From: Chamaecrista fasciculata
Taxonomy: Eukaryota; Streptophyta; Magnoliopsida; Fabales; Fabaceae
NCBI GenBank assembly: GCA_003254925.1
Contig: QANZ01049214.1
Span: forward strand, 66,688-130,687
Direction of reading: 5' to 3'
Length of the DNA stretch: 64,000 nucleotides
A program made the translations under genes and the position numbers. Every line of letters starts with the position of its first letter. Position 1 is the first letter of the stretch. Shown in pieces: positions 37,146 to 47,600 of the stretch. The notes below the pieces were generated by a model, which worked only from the letters and a program-made list of their open reading frames with translations, was not told where the DNA came from and made no database searches.

Positions 37146-37587
37146 TAATACTTTTAAGGACTAAATTAGAATGTTTGGAAGTGTTTTGGGACACTTTACA
37201 ATTTTATTTTGAGGATTTTAGACTAAAATGAATGAAGATGATGAAAAGAGGGGGAATTGAAAATAATGGGATAAAAATTGAACTCAGGGACCAATTTGAA
37301 GAAGAGATGAATTTTTTTTTTAAATATTAATGCTTATGTGGCAAGAAATACACAGTTGGTTTTTTTTTTTTTTCAGGTTTCCAACTGCTGACGTGGCACT
37401 TAATGTGCCACGTCAGCAGTTAACGGCCACATTAGCTAGTTGGTTAACGGACATTTAACAGAAGGACCAATTTGACTAACGTTTGTAAAATTTGGGGACC
37501 TATTTGTCAATTTTCTTAATTCAGGGACCAATCTGTCAGCGAGCCAATAATCCAGGGACCAATTTAGTAGTTTACTCATTATTATTT

Positions 37588-37892
37588 GTTTGGTCCGATA
37601 TTGTATTGTTTTGCTTTTTTTTTTTTTTGGTCCGATATTGTATTGTTTTGCTTTGATGTTACGTAATAATCATTTGGGCCATTTTTGGGCTTGCTTCCAT
37701 ATTATATTGGACACGTCATAAATAATTGAAGCTTAAGCTTAAGCAAGTAGAGAAACGGCACGTGGAAAGCACATGCTTCCATGGAGATTAAAAACACAAG
37801 CAAGTGAATTCATTCATGATCAGAAAAAAGAAAAAGAAAAAAAAGATAAAGCGAAATCCCAATAAGTTTCGAAAGTTCAAAGTGCAAATTCC
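37588..37892 (+). promoter_or_regulatory. upstream region of the 129-residue protein gene
   Basis: The proximal upstream region is only about 300 bases between the foldback element and the ATG at 37893. It begins with a local direct duplication of a 25-base unit (TGGTCCGATATTGTATTG.., two copies around 37598-37655) separated by a T-run. CACGTGGAA (a G-box-like CACGTG) occurs near 37757. An A/G-rich leader (37825-37855) precedes the start. Confidence 0.4.
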
Positions 37893-40203
37893 ATGGCGGA
37901 GGAAGGGAAGCCCGATACTCAACTCTTTCAGCTGCTTTCCAATCTTCTTCAGCAGGTACTGCTTCCATCTTTATTCGATTTTGTACCGTTTTTCAGAAGT
38001 TAATTTGATCTTAGATTTTACGATTCAGGATTTGCTTTGGTTTGTGACTCTGTGTTATGTATACTTTTGATTTGGTGTTTAATTTTGATATTCGTGTCAT
38101 GATTTGAATCTGGGATCTGTGAATGAAGCTTCAAATTGTCATGGCTTATGAAATCTACGATCTAATTGTCGTTTGCCGTTTTCTGGGGTTTCGCGGATAC
38201 ATTTGAATTAGCTGAATTAGGCTTACGTTGCTGTTATATTATGGTTTTTTAGGGCGAAATTCGACTTCTTTTTATGTATTGGATTAAGTTTTTCCTTTTT
38301 TTCTCCCCCCATCGTGAAGGATTGAGCAATTTATCTATGACCATCATTACACTGCTACTGTAGAAACATGCAATGTTTTGGCTATAGACTCACTGTAACT
38401 GCATCATAAAGACGTTATCTTTTAATGGTTCAAGAATTATTGTAGCTGGGATATCTCCAATTTGGATCCTCTATAATATTTTAGGGTGTAGTGCTGCATT
38501 TTCTCTCTACCCTATTCCTTTCTCTCTCAGCACTACACTTATAGTGCACTATAGAGGATCCAAATTGGGATATCCCCCTTATGCTGCTTGTGTGTATTCA
38601 ACAACGTTAACGGCGAATGTGAGAGAAATTATTGTTCTAGTTACTCTAGTCAATAGTCATCATTGATGCAATGATGTTCATCCGTAGGATATGTACATGT
38701 GATGGAAAATTGGAGAAATTAAAACAGGTTGCTGTCCTTAATGACATGTACAAGGATCCTTCGATGAGCCAATATCAGAACTGTTAAAATTCCTTTTCAT
38801 ATTCTTTTTTTATCTAATGATTTATTCGAATTAAAACCTGGCATATATTAACGCGGGCCAAAACCTAACCAGCCAGAAGATGGGGTTTTTATTTTCCATG
38901 ATGCACTTTCCATGTTTTTCAAATTTGCTTCTTTGGTCAACCGTCTACCTTCCTCTCCATAATCTGGGACCCTGTGATTGTTTTGTTTTCTTGGACACTT
39001 TTTTATGTTCTTTGTGATGGTAGCATTGCTGAAGCATCCAAGAATTGGATGATTGTGTAATGACAAGTATAATTCATCACTGTGACATTTATTATTTTAT
39101 GACAAACATGTATTCCTTTGTGAAGCTTTGGTACATGGACATTCTAGTTTTCCATATACCTGGAAAATCTATATATGAAAAGTTTGCACAAGAGGTATAA
39201 AAAGAAAATCAATATCCTTTGTTATTTAGGACAAATACAACACAAATTTTAATATCTGTTATATTCGATCAAACATCTTATAATTAGGTTCTCAAGTGCT
39301 TAAGAAATTAAAGTTTCTGCACATCATATAATTCATGATCCTGAAATTTCACTTTGCCATGTGTTAAGTGTTAACAGGTCTCTGCACGTCTTTTCTGTTC
39401 TTTTTTTAATTGTTACGCAGAAGTACCATGATGTCGGAAGTTTTAATGTCTTTTTGCATAGTTGTTGTTAGACATTTTTGAAAACTAATAATGTTTAGTC
39501 ATGACTTATGATATAGGACAGAAAACAAAAAAGCGTGCATATTGGCTTTTCTACTAGTTCTTGCTAGCAGTTTTGTGTTTTGAACTGAACTGTTGAATTA
39601 TATGTATGAAATTTGGTTTAAGCATGAGAAGTAATCTGTATAGGTGGAAGCACTGACAAATCAAGAAGAAGTCGAGCTTCGCTCTAAAATTGAAGCTCTA
39701 GGATTAGAGGTTACAAAAGTTCCTTCAAAGTCAACTCAGCCACTTGACGAGGTAGTTTGCACTTTATACTTCTATCATTGCCTGAATACTTGATCAAAAA
39801 GAAAGAAACTAAACTTGTTCAAGTATTTACTATTCTTAGTGAACTCATTTTTTATTACTTTTTTTTAACATATAAAGAACATGACTGACATCAATTCCCT
39901 TATAGGAGGAGTACCTTACTAGTGTGTTTTTATGTTTGTTTGAATTTACTGACATTTCTACCTTTTTTTTTTCTTTCTATATAGTTGGAAATAGCTAAGG
40001 AATTAGATAAATTGTCGGCAAAATTGGATGATGTGGATGAGATGATATCATCGACTATGGCTTCAGATCCACAAGTGCAATCACTCTTGAGTGGTACAGC
40101 CGATGTGTGGATGCCAGTGATCACAGCTACCTCTGAGGAAAGACGTAGTTTTACAACATCAATTGGAGACAACACCAATACTAATGGGGATACTTTTAAG
40201 TAG
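37893..40203 (+). CDS. small conserved protein of unknown function, three exons
   Basis: Exons 37893-37955, 39644-39751 and 39985-40203 join in phase with GT..AG borders to give 129 residues. The start ATG follows an A/G-rich leader and begins MAEEGKPDTQLFQLLSNLLQ. Exon 2 (residues 22-57) is charged and helical (VEALTNQEEVELRSKIEALG). Exon 3 starts with LEIAKELDKLSAKLDDVDEM, a short amphipathic, coiled-coil-like helix (58-77), followed by a SSTMASDPQVQSLLSGTADVW segment and a polar Ser/Thr/Asn tail. There is no signal peptide, membrane segment or known catalytic motif. The even codon phase and heptad pattern support a real gene, and it looks like a small helical adaptor or subunit, but I do not recognise the family. 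Intron 1 (1.7 kb) carries a hairpin repeat. The 3' end faces the gene at 40825-43012. Confidence 0.75.
38448..38576. mobile_element. 129-bp hairpin MITE inside intron 1
   Basis: The left arm GGGATATCTCCAATTTGGAT.. and the right arm ..ATCCAAATTGGGATATCCC are near-perfect inverted copies. The pairing continues over 'cctctata' and 'gtagtgctg', leaving a CT-rich loop. Transcribed with the host gene it would form a long stem. It fits a MITE, and the target duplication was not resolved. Confidence 0.6.
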
Positions 40204-40824
40204 TTTTTTTTTTTCCTCATAATATTGTTTTAATAACCAACATATATTTATGTCATTTTATGAAAGAAGAATGAGTTCAAAGATCAATTGTTATTGTCTC
40301 AGTCTGATCATTATTCAGTTCTGCAATGGCTTTCTAGTTTTTGACTAAAATTCTCTGAAAATCAGAGATTTAATTAGCTTCACCAAAGACCCCTTTTTTT
40401 TAAAAAAAAAAACAAAGAAAATTTTATTACGACTACGTTAAAATATTTTATCTTTGATATCATTAGTATGTTTTAGTAACATTAGAGATTACACCTGTGA
40501 TTCTGTGAATACCCAAGTGATTAAAGGAAAAAAAAATCAATTATATGAAATTTAAACAAGGTTACACTTGTGAATACCCAAGTGATCAAAGAAAAAATAA
40601 AATCAATTCTGTGAAATTCAAACAAGATTTCTTTTTTTTGGCCTGAAATTCAAACAAGATTAGACTCGTGAAGAATAGCCAAGTGGTTGAAGAGAAAAAA
40701 GTTATCTAAGGAAGATTTCAACAAATTACACATAGAAGATGTTTGACTAGGAAAGTTCATGTTATCCACCATAATTATAACAAAACCCCTATAATTACAA
40801 AGAAAAATGATTAAAAACATGATT
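40204..40824. repeat. 3' intergenic spacer with about 70-bp degenerate tandem repeats
   Basis: Three imperfect units occur at about 40492-40720. Each contains 'gtgaatacccaagtgatnaaa', an A-run, 'atcaattctgtgaaattcaaacaag' and 'ttacac' or a variant. The spacer separates the converging 3' ends of the genes at 40203 and 40825 and presumably holds both 3' UTRs. No gene is seen. Confidence 0.5.
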
Positions 40825-43012
40825 TTATTTTGGAGTAATTACATTGACAATCAAACTAACAAGCCAAATTACAATAGATCCAATGAGCCAACAAACACTG
40901 AAAAAGACAATGGCTCCTGCCAGAATTGTAAGGAATGGAGGTCCCTGGCCAGCTTTGCTGGTTGGCTCTTCATTTGGTGTTTCTTCATCAGCAGCAGAAG
41001 AGTTGGAGTTTGTTGCGAAAACTATCAATTGCCTTTGATTTTCTTGTTTCAATCTGTATATGATAAAGATATAAGTATATAACTATTACAGCTATGATGA
41101 AGTGTAGTCACATATATTTGTTTCATTATTTTAAAAAAAACTATAAAATCTAATAAAGCCAAAGTTGTCAAATCAATATAAAGGTATATAAACCTAGGAT
41201 CACATATGTTGAACTTCAAAACCATCATCATTTAAACTATGCATTTAAAGCTTAGTAAATTATATATTGAATTCTACATCCTGAAGAAAGCAAGTTAAAA
41301 ACAATACTTCGGAGCTAAACTTCTTGCAAAACACCACACACTAAAATTCTTGATTTCAAAATCAAGGCAGGTGATATATGTTCTCTAGTCTCTATTCATT
41401 CCCAAACCCTGCAACGCAAGCCTGTTGAGATCATACTTAAAAGACTGAAATTGAACAATTAAGTGAATAACATTAACACCTACCTGTTTTCTTCCAGGTT
41501 AAGCAAATTTTGAATGCAAACTGCAAACATATTTTTGTTTCGCTGCTCTTTGGAACTGATAACACAAGACAAATCATGGCAGCCATCTCTCATAAGCAAC
41601 ATTAACATTGGACAACCTAATACTTTGCAACTCTCACACACATGCCTAACATCAGATGGGACATTCTATTTTCAAAGTAAAATTCAAAAGGATGATAGTT
41701 GTGATCAGGATTCTCGATTCCTCCTTAAAATGATTTATGGAATAAATTTTTTTGCCTTCTTTGAAGTAAGACCAGTTTAGGCATATTTGACACTTAAATC
41801 TAGAGTCTAGAAGTTCTAGGTAACAGGGAGGCATTGCACAAAGTAATAGCTCAAATCCCAATCTGGCTGCCAAAAGGATATCAGTTTCAAATCCAAGTAA
41901 GCTAAATATATCAACCTCTCTCTTTCTATGTAAGGGAATAAGAATTCTCCAAATTTCTATTTTTCATACTTCCATATCTTTATTTTGATATTCTTGTTCA
42001 CCCCTTTACCTCCTTATTCTTCACTTAAATGGAGGTCCGTCGAAAACAATTACGGGGATATTAAATATTTTAGTGATTTTTGTGGGTAAGCATATGCACT
42101 CAGGTAACCCAAATTTCCTGTCCATGCAACTGCCTCATCTTCTTTCTTGATTCCTAGAGATATGCATAGAAAAAAAGAGTAAAAGCCGATGTCTATTTTG
42201 CAGTCTGATGATTTGCCATACCAAATCAAAGAGTGCCTCAAACAGAAAAAAGTTGCTAGAAAGCTGAGATAATTAACTAATTAACTTCAGGTCATAGAAA
42301 TTAAGAGTACAACACAGCCAAAGCCAAGTGACTAATATCACTCTCTTGAATAATTCTACCCTCATCTATCTAAACGAGGCCAGACTACCACTTCTAATGT
42401 TTACAACTAACACTACAAAATAAACTGAAATTTCAAAGTGCATAAAAAGTGTTATTGTGGGTAGTTACACATTAGCGGATGAAGGCTAAGATTTTGAAAC
42501 ACAACCATTAAGGAAAATGGCTTCTTTGTGGTAATTGGGCCCTGAAAGTGAAAACCCAGAAAACCAAAATTGAAGACTCTGAAGAATATATTGGATCAGA
42601 AATGTAATTTTAGCTATTATTAGTTTCTGGTGTAATAAGTTTGTTCGTTGGTTAATAAGCTGGATAGTAGTTGTTAGAGTATTATTTTTTCCTCTGTATT
42701 CTTTCTCTATAAAAACCCTATTGTAATCTCTCTCTGATTAATGCAATATAGAGAAATTCATTCAGAAAAGTTTCACTCTGTACAGACTCGAACAAAAGCC
42801 AGTGTAAATCTACAGATTCAAACAGCATTAAGAGTTACGAGCAAGAAAAAGATTAGATTCAAGAAATATATAAACCTGAGCGTAGAAGATGGTGGAGAAA
42901 CCCATGTACGAAGTTTAACAGCGTTAATTGTTGGGATTAAAGCTCTTGGAGGAAACCCTAGGATCAGATTAGCAGGTCTTGTAGTTGTTGCAGATAGAGA
43001 TAGTGAAGCCAT
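40825..43012 (-). CDS. small, probably plastid-targeted, membrane protein
   Basis: Two exons, 42876-43012 and 40825-41053, join in phase (AG|A) over a 1.8-kb GT..AG intron to give 121 residues. Residues 1-46 are rich in Ser/Thr/Ala/Arg and lack acidic residues (MASLSLSATTTRPANLILGF), a typical chloroplast transit peptide. Residues 47-60 (LKQENQRQLIVFAT) fit the region around a cleavage site. An acidic linker (SSAADEETPNEEPTSKAGQG, 64-83) leads to a hydrophobic segment (PPFLTILAGAIVFFSVCWLI onwards, 85-117). This is long enough for one or two membrane passes and ends in TPK. The protein is probably in the thylakoid or inner envelope. I do not recognise a named family. It shares its 3' spacer with the convergent gene at 37893-40203. 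The intron contains a probable LTR-like relic. Confidence 0.7.
41054..42875 (-). other. intron of the plastid membrane protein gene
   Basis: This is a 1.8-kb intron defined by CTCAG|GTTTAT at the 5' side and TATACAG|ATTG at the 3' side. It is AT-rich with no additional conserved exon found in either strand. About 42530-42790 has the look of a retrotransposon LTR (see separate entry). Confidence 0.55.
42530..42790 (+). mobile_element. LTR-like relic (probable Ty1/copia)
   Basis: The segment has a TATA-like CTATAAAAACCC, then 'tgtaatctctctctgattaatgc' and an AT-rich 3' part, an order often seen in copia LTRs. No partner LTR, clear TG..CA ends or target duplication were found. If real it is an old solo or partial LTR lying in the intron of the minus-strand gene. 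Confidence 0.3.
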
Positions 43013-44615
43013 TTCACTGAGCTTCTTTTTTTTTTTTTTCTTCCTCCAACGATATTGACAAAATTCAGAAGTTAGAATTTATATTTATGTGAATCAAGAA
43101 TATTCCCATGTTGCTGCCACGTGGTTGGCTTTAAATATTTTTGTATTATATTTCAAAAATATATATATTTCTTATCAAATCAAAGAAATATATATATTGA
43201 AGTGTTAATAATCATCTTGAAATGTGGATTAGACTGTGAGAGTTCGAGCTGTCTGTGTATATATTTGCCTATTTGGATTCTTTCGTCAAGACAAATTGTT
43301 AAATAAAAGATATGAAGAGAGTTTATTTCCCAATTTTCTTTTGAAAACTTTGTAATGATTAAGATACAGTTATTCTCGTTAATTCCTTAATCAATATAAT
43401 AATACTTTAGGATTTTGGTTTAAATAATTATGAATTATTATCATACTCACTGTACACTCATTTTTTACTCTTCAAGCATCCGGTTTGAGTTATCCATGAC
43501 GAATTAAATTCTAAGTTATTACAAATTTCATTCTAATCTTCTATATTTTTGAGTGATGGATTCAGTTATGTGTGTTTGACCAATATTAAAAGAATAATCG
43601 TGCAGTTAATCTTTGTTAACATTTTCTATTAAATAGTGACGTGTCATTAGCCCTTTTTCTCCCTCTTTGACTTCTCTTTTCTAAGAAGAAAAAAGAAAGT
43701 CAAAAGAAAGAACAAGACCAAAATAGAAAAATAAATAAACAAATTATCAAAATAAAATTTACCCCCAAACATAAAAGAATAAAATAAAACTTTGATCTAA
43801 AAAAATGCACATATATACTAATAAGTAATAGTTACTTAGATTGTATGTTTTGATTTGATGGGGAAAATGTGAAATGAGATAGGACAGCTGAAAATACATG
43901 AACAAATATACTACATATTTTTCCTTTTACTTCTTTTATTATCTAACATATAGTTTAACTTTCTTATATTATTTGTATTTATATTTAATATATAATTTTA
44001 AATACCGATAATGAGAGATCTTAACAAATTAGTATATAATAATATAAATAGTAGAAATTATTCCACACAAATCTCGATCATATGTCCAAATAGTCTGAGA
44101 ATTTATGCTCTTGACAGATAAAACCTTCCTTACCAGTTACCATTATCCTTTGACATTTACTAAAATGATTCTTGAAAAGAGTATCATCAACTTGCACATC
44201 TCAAGCTCCAACTTAATAAATTATACTTGAAAAAAGAGAACAACAAAGGTGGGCATATTATTGAGAGATACACAAAAGGAGTAAATCCCACTTAAGAAAA
44301 AGAACTAAAAGGGAATAAACCAGGAAGGATGATAATTCCTTTATTTAAAAGCTCTCAAAAACCTAACTCCTCTATTTTCAGGAAGGTTCCGATAGAATTA
44401 TGTTGGGGGTGGACAATCCCCCTTTAACCTAACTCCAAATTCCAAAAAAAAACTCTGTGAATGAAAAAGTGAAAAGCCCCTTAGAATGGGGTAAAAATCC
44501 CTCAATTAAAAAAAGAAAATGCACCAGATTTTCAATTTTACACTGCCTTACACTTGTCATGAACCATGAAGACTAGACTTCCTCTCTCTAGCAATAAATT
44601 AGGAGAAAGCATGGC
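43013..44615. other. intergenic region between the plastid protein gene and citrate synthase
   Basis: The left part is the promoter side of the minus-strand gene starting at 43012. It contains a T-run in the leader and GCTGCCACGTGGTTGGC (43115-43131) with a CACGTG G-box, a classic light- or stress-linked plant element. The right part should hold the citrate synthase 3' UTR. No other gene is seen. Confidence 0.5.
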
Positions 44616-47600
44616 TCAAAGTTTAGCTTTTGCAGACAATTCCTCAAGCCTCTCCAATGTCACACTTTTCGGCCTCTCAAGTGGCATTCCAAGTGCACGA
44701 TCCCATATCAGCTGAAATATTCCACCAAAACAAGTTATTAACCTATGTTAAGGTAACATCAAATAACAAACTAATGATCTCATCCTTAAATTATTATATC
44801 TCTTTAGCTTTAGTCAGACATTAGTGAATGTGCAAATGAATTTTCGAAAAATAACAAAATTGTTGCACATGAACCCTTCCAGGCCAGCAACTCGAGGTCA
44901 CTTGAAAATATGTCTAATGTACAGAGTATATTATTTTTAATAATTAACTCGTGCAGTTACTAATTTTCGGAGACTAAATCTAATAATAAATAACTGACAA
45001 AAGGAAATAAAAATAGAGATCATGACAAACCTGAGGGCCAATCCCAAAACTCCTTGATACACCAAAGAGGACAGTGTAATAGCTGTTCACAATGTTGAAA
45101 AGGCATTAGAATCATCCTTAAATGAATAAATGTAACATAAAATTATCTCAAGCTGAACAACAGAGAAGAAACAACGTACTTTTCCTCAGTTAGGCCATAG
45201 TAGTTCAAAAGCACTCCACTGTGAGCATCAACATTAGGCCATGGGTTTTTGACCTACACCATCAAATCCCTCACAATCAATCACCAAATGAACACATTAT
45301 TCTAGAAAGCCAGGGACTACTCAGCAAGAGTAGACTGTGATATTGATTGCAAAATGGAAAACAGAAAATCATGTGAAGCTGCAACTGGTGCAAAACTAAA
45401 GTTGATTATTCAACCATTGGGGGTTAATGGAACCAAAAGGGCCTGACTGGATCGGAATTAATATAGAAATACTGGTCTTGGATGAAAAATAGAAAGAGTG
45501 ATTGTGATGGGCTTGGGAGTATTGAAGAGTTTAAGACTTACAAGAGAAGGGGGAAGCAACCAGGGACTAGGCCCAAATCTGTTGGGCTGAGTAAGGATGA
45601 AAGGCAAGTGTAAAGAGTGAAGGACAGCATGGAGGTGCGAATGTTAGGCATAATGGATTCTGACATTTTGGTGGAGGGAGGTAGTGGGAATGCCTATAAG
45701 GGAAAAGAAGTAGCAGAAGGGGAGTAGGGAATTTCTGGGTGGTAACTTGGGAGTGTCTGGCCTCTCGAATGTCCAGCTTATGTTATTTTCAGTGCTAGTG
45801 TTTATTTTACGGTGTGTTGCTTAGAGTATTACTCTGTATTTGCATATTTGTATGGTTCCTGTTTTGAATGCATTAAAGAGCTGTAGTTTCAGTCTCTATT
45901 ATTATCAGTAAAAGGGGTTACTATCAGATTGTCAGGACATGTAATAGCACAGTAGCTTGTTAAAATGCACTTTTGTTTTAGGCTAGGCTAGGCTAAAAGA
46001 CGGTACCCGAAAAAGAAATGCCATGGTACTATATGACAAGTAAATGGAACCAAACCAACAATGCTAAGAAACACAATAAAGAGCTTCAATCTCAAAATCC
46101 AATATGCAATAAAAGCTTATGTTATTAGGCCTTCTTGTCATTATATTTTTTGGCCGATGCCTCAGCTAATCCATGGAAATAAATATCAATTTGTCAACTT
46201 AGAGCAAACAAGTATTTATAACTAAAATTTGGTTGGCAGTACATGCATAATATGCACAAACAATTTTTGTATTTAATACAAAATAGATTATGTTTTCCCT
46301 AGGAAATTTTACATTCACCAAAAAAGTATTATATTACCTTGCCTAACTCGGTGAGAATAGGAGGCACAACTTCTTTCACCTTGGAGACCTGAAGTAGTCA
46401 CAAAACTAAATTAGATCAAGGAGATTTAAAAGAGGTAAGCCTTGTTTTTTTTTTCCAAAAGGTACCCCCTTATAAACATAGCCAAATCAGGAAATAAGTG
46501 ATAACCAGCTGGAACAGTGGATCATCAGGCAAGTGCTTCAAAGCAAACTCCCTCTGGCATGTGTATCTTGGATCTGTCTTGCGTAAAACTCCATGTCCAT
46601 ATCCAGGAACGACCTGCAAATCCAAAAAGGGCAACAACCAAACTATCAATAGTTACAAAGGCCTCTCTGCAGAAAATTTTATAATGAGAATATGATATCA
46701 CTATTTAATAAAATGCTCCTATGCAAAGAATAACAAACAAATAATTGGCCAGTTAAAAAGTGGCTGTAGAGCTCAAAACAACAAGAACATTGGAATGAAT
46801 ATACTAAGGGTTTCTTTCTGATTTATTTCATGCCCAGCCAGAGACGGTATGTTCACAATTCACAAAAATGAATGCATTCTATATTCATTCACCAGAAAAA
46901 CAAAAAGCTTCAATTCTTCATTCAGCATCATAGGACTCACTACATTACCTGGCCACTGTTCAGTGTTTTATGAACGTAGTCTTTCAGTTGTTCTGTACTT
47001 ATGTGTGGAGTTCCAAACGCCTTTACGATATTTCTGATCCATCGCAAAACCTCCTGAAATAATAAATCAATAAATAAGGAATCTAAAATCAAAAACAGGG
47101 ATGAGACATAATCAAAGCTATTACTAAGCTTGACAATTGATTCTCCCAAATAATCTCAACAATTAGCAAGAAAAAACCATTAAGGCTGGAAATGAAGTCC
47201 TAAAATAAGAAAAGTAGTATAGGAGATGTCACATGAAAAAAAATGTAAGAATTTCTGGACATTTCAAAACACAACCATACAAAAAAATGAAAATAAAAAA
47301 ATAAATCTAAGAGACAGAGAATATATAAAAAATAAAGCAACCTGATTGGCCAAACCATGCAGTGGGCCAGCCAAACCATTCAAAGCGGCTGCAAATGCAA
47401 GGTATGGATCTGAAAGTGGACTAGCAACCTGAATTGAACATTATGATTGATTAAATAAAAGGTAGAAAAAGAGGTGTGATCAAGAGCTAAATTGTCACAA
47501 TTAGGTTGATTAAGAAAGGGACGTCACTTACAAGGTGGGCAGTGTGAGAACTAACATTTCCACCTTCATGATCACTGCAGTCCAATTTCAACCAAAAATG

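Larger units (their letters stand above)
35152..37577. mobile_element. 2.4-kb foldback (Mutator-like) element with telomere-like repeats in both arms
   Basis: The ends GAGTAAACTACTAAATTGGT and its inverse (..CCAATTTAGTAGTTTACTC) begin long inverted arms. The arms match over at least 200 bases and then, less perfectly, over most of the element. Both sides carry the same 10 bases, ATTATTATTT (35142-35151 and 37578-37587), a target duplication in the Mutator range (9-11). Moving inwards, each arm holds a near-perfect palindrome, an 'ggtccctgagttcaattttta' block, 'gtgtcccaaaactcttccaa' units, degenerate CCCTAAA (left) or TTTAGGG (right) arrays, and TCATCATCTTC-type repeats. The loop (about 36225-36650) is more GC-rich and has short open frames without known domains. 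No transposase is seen, so it is non-autonomous. Confidence 0.8.
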
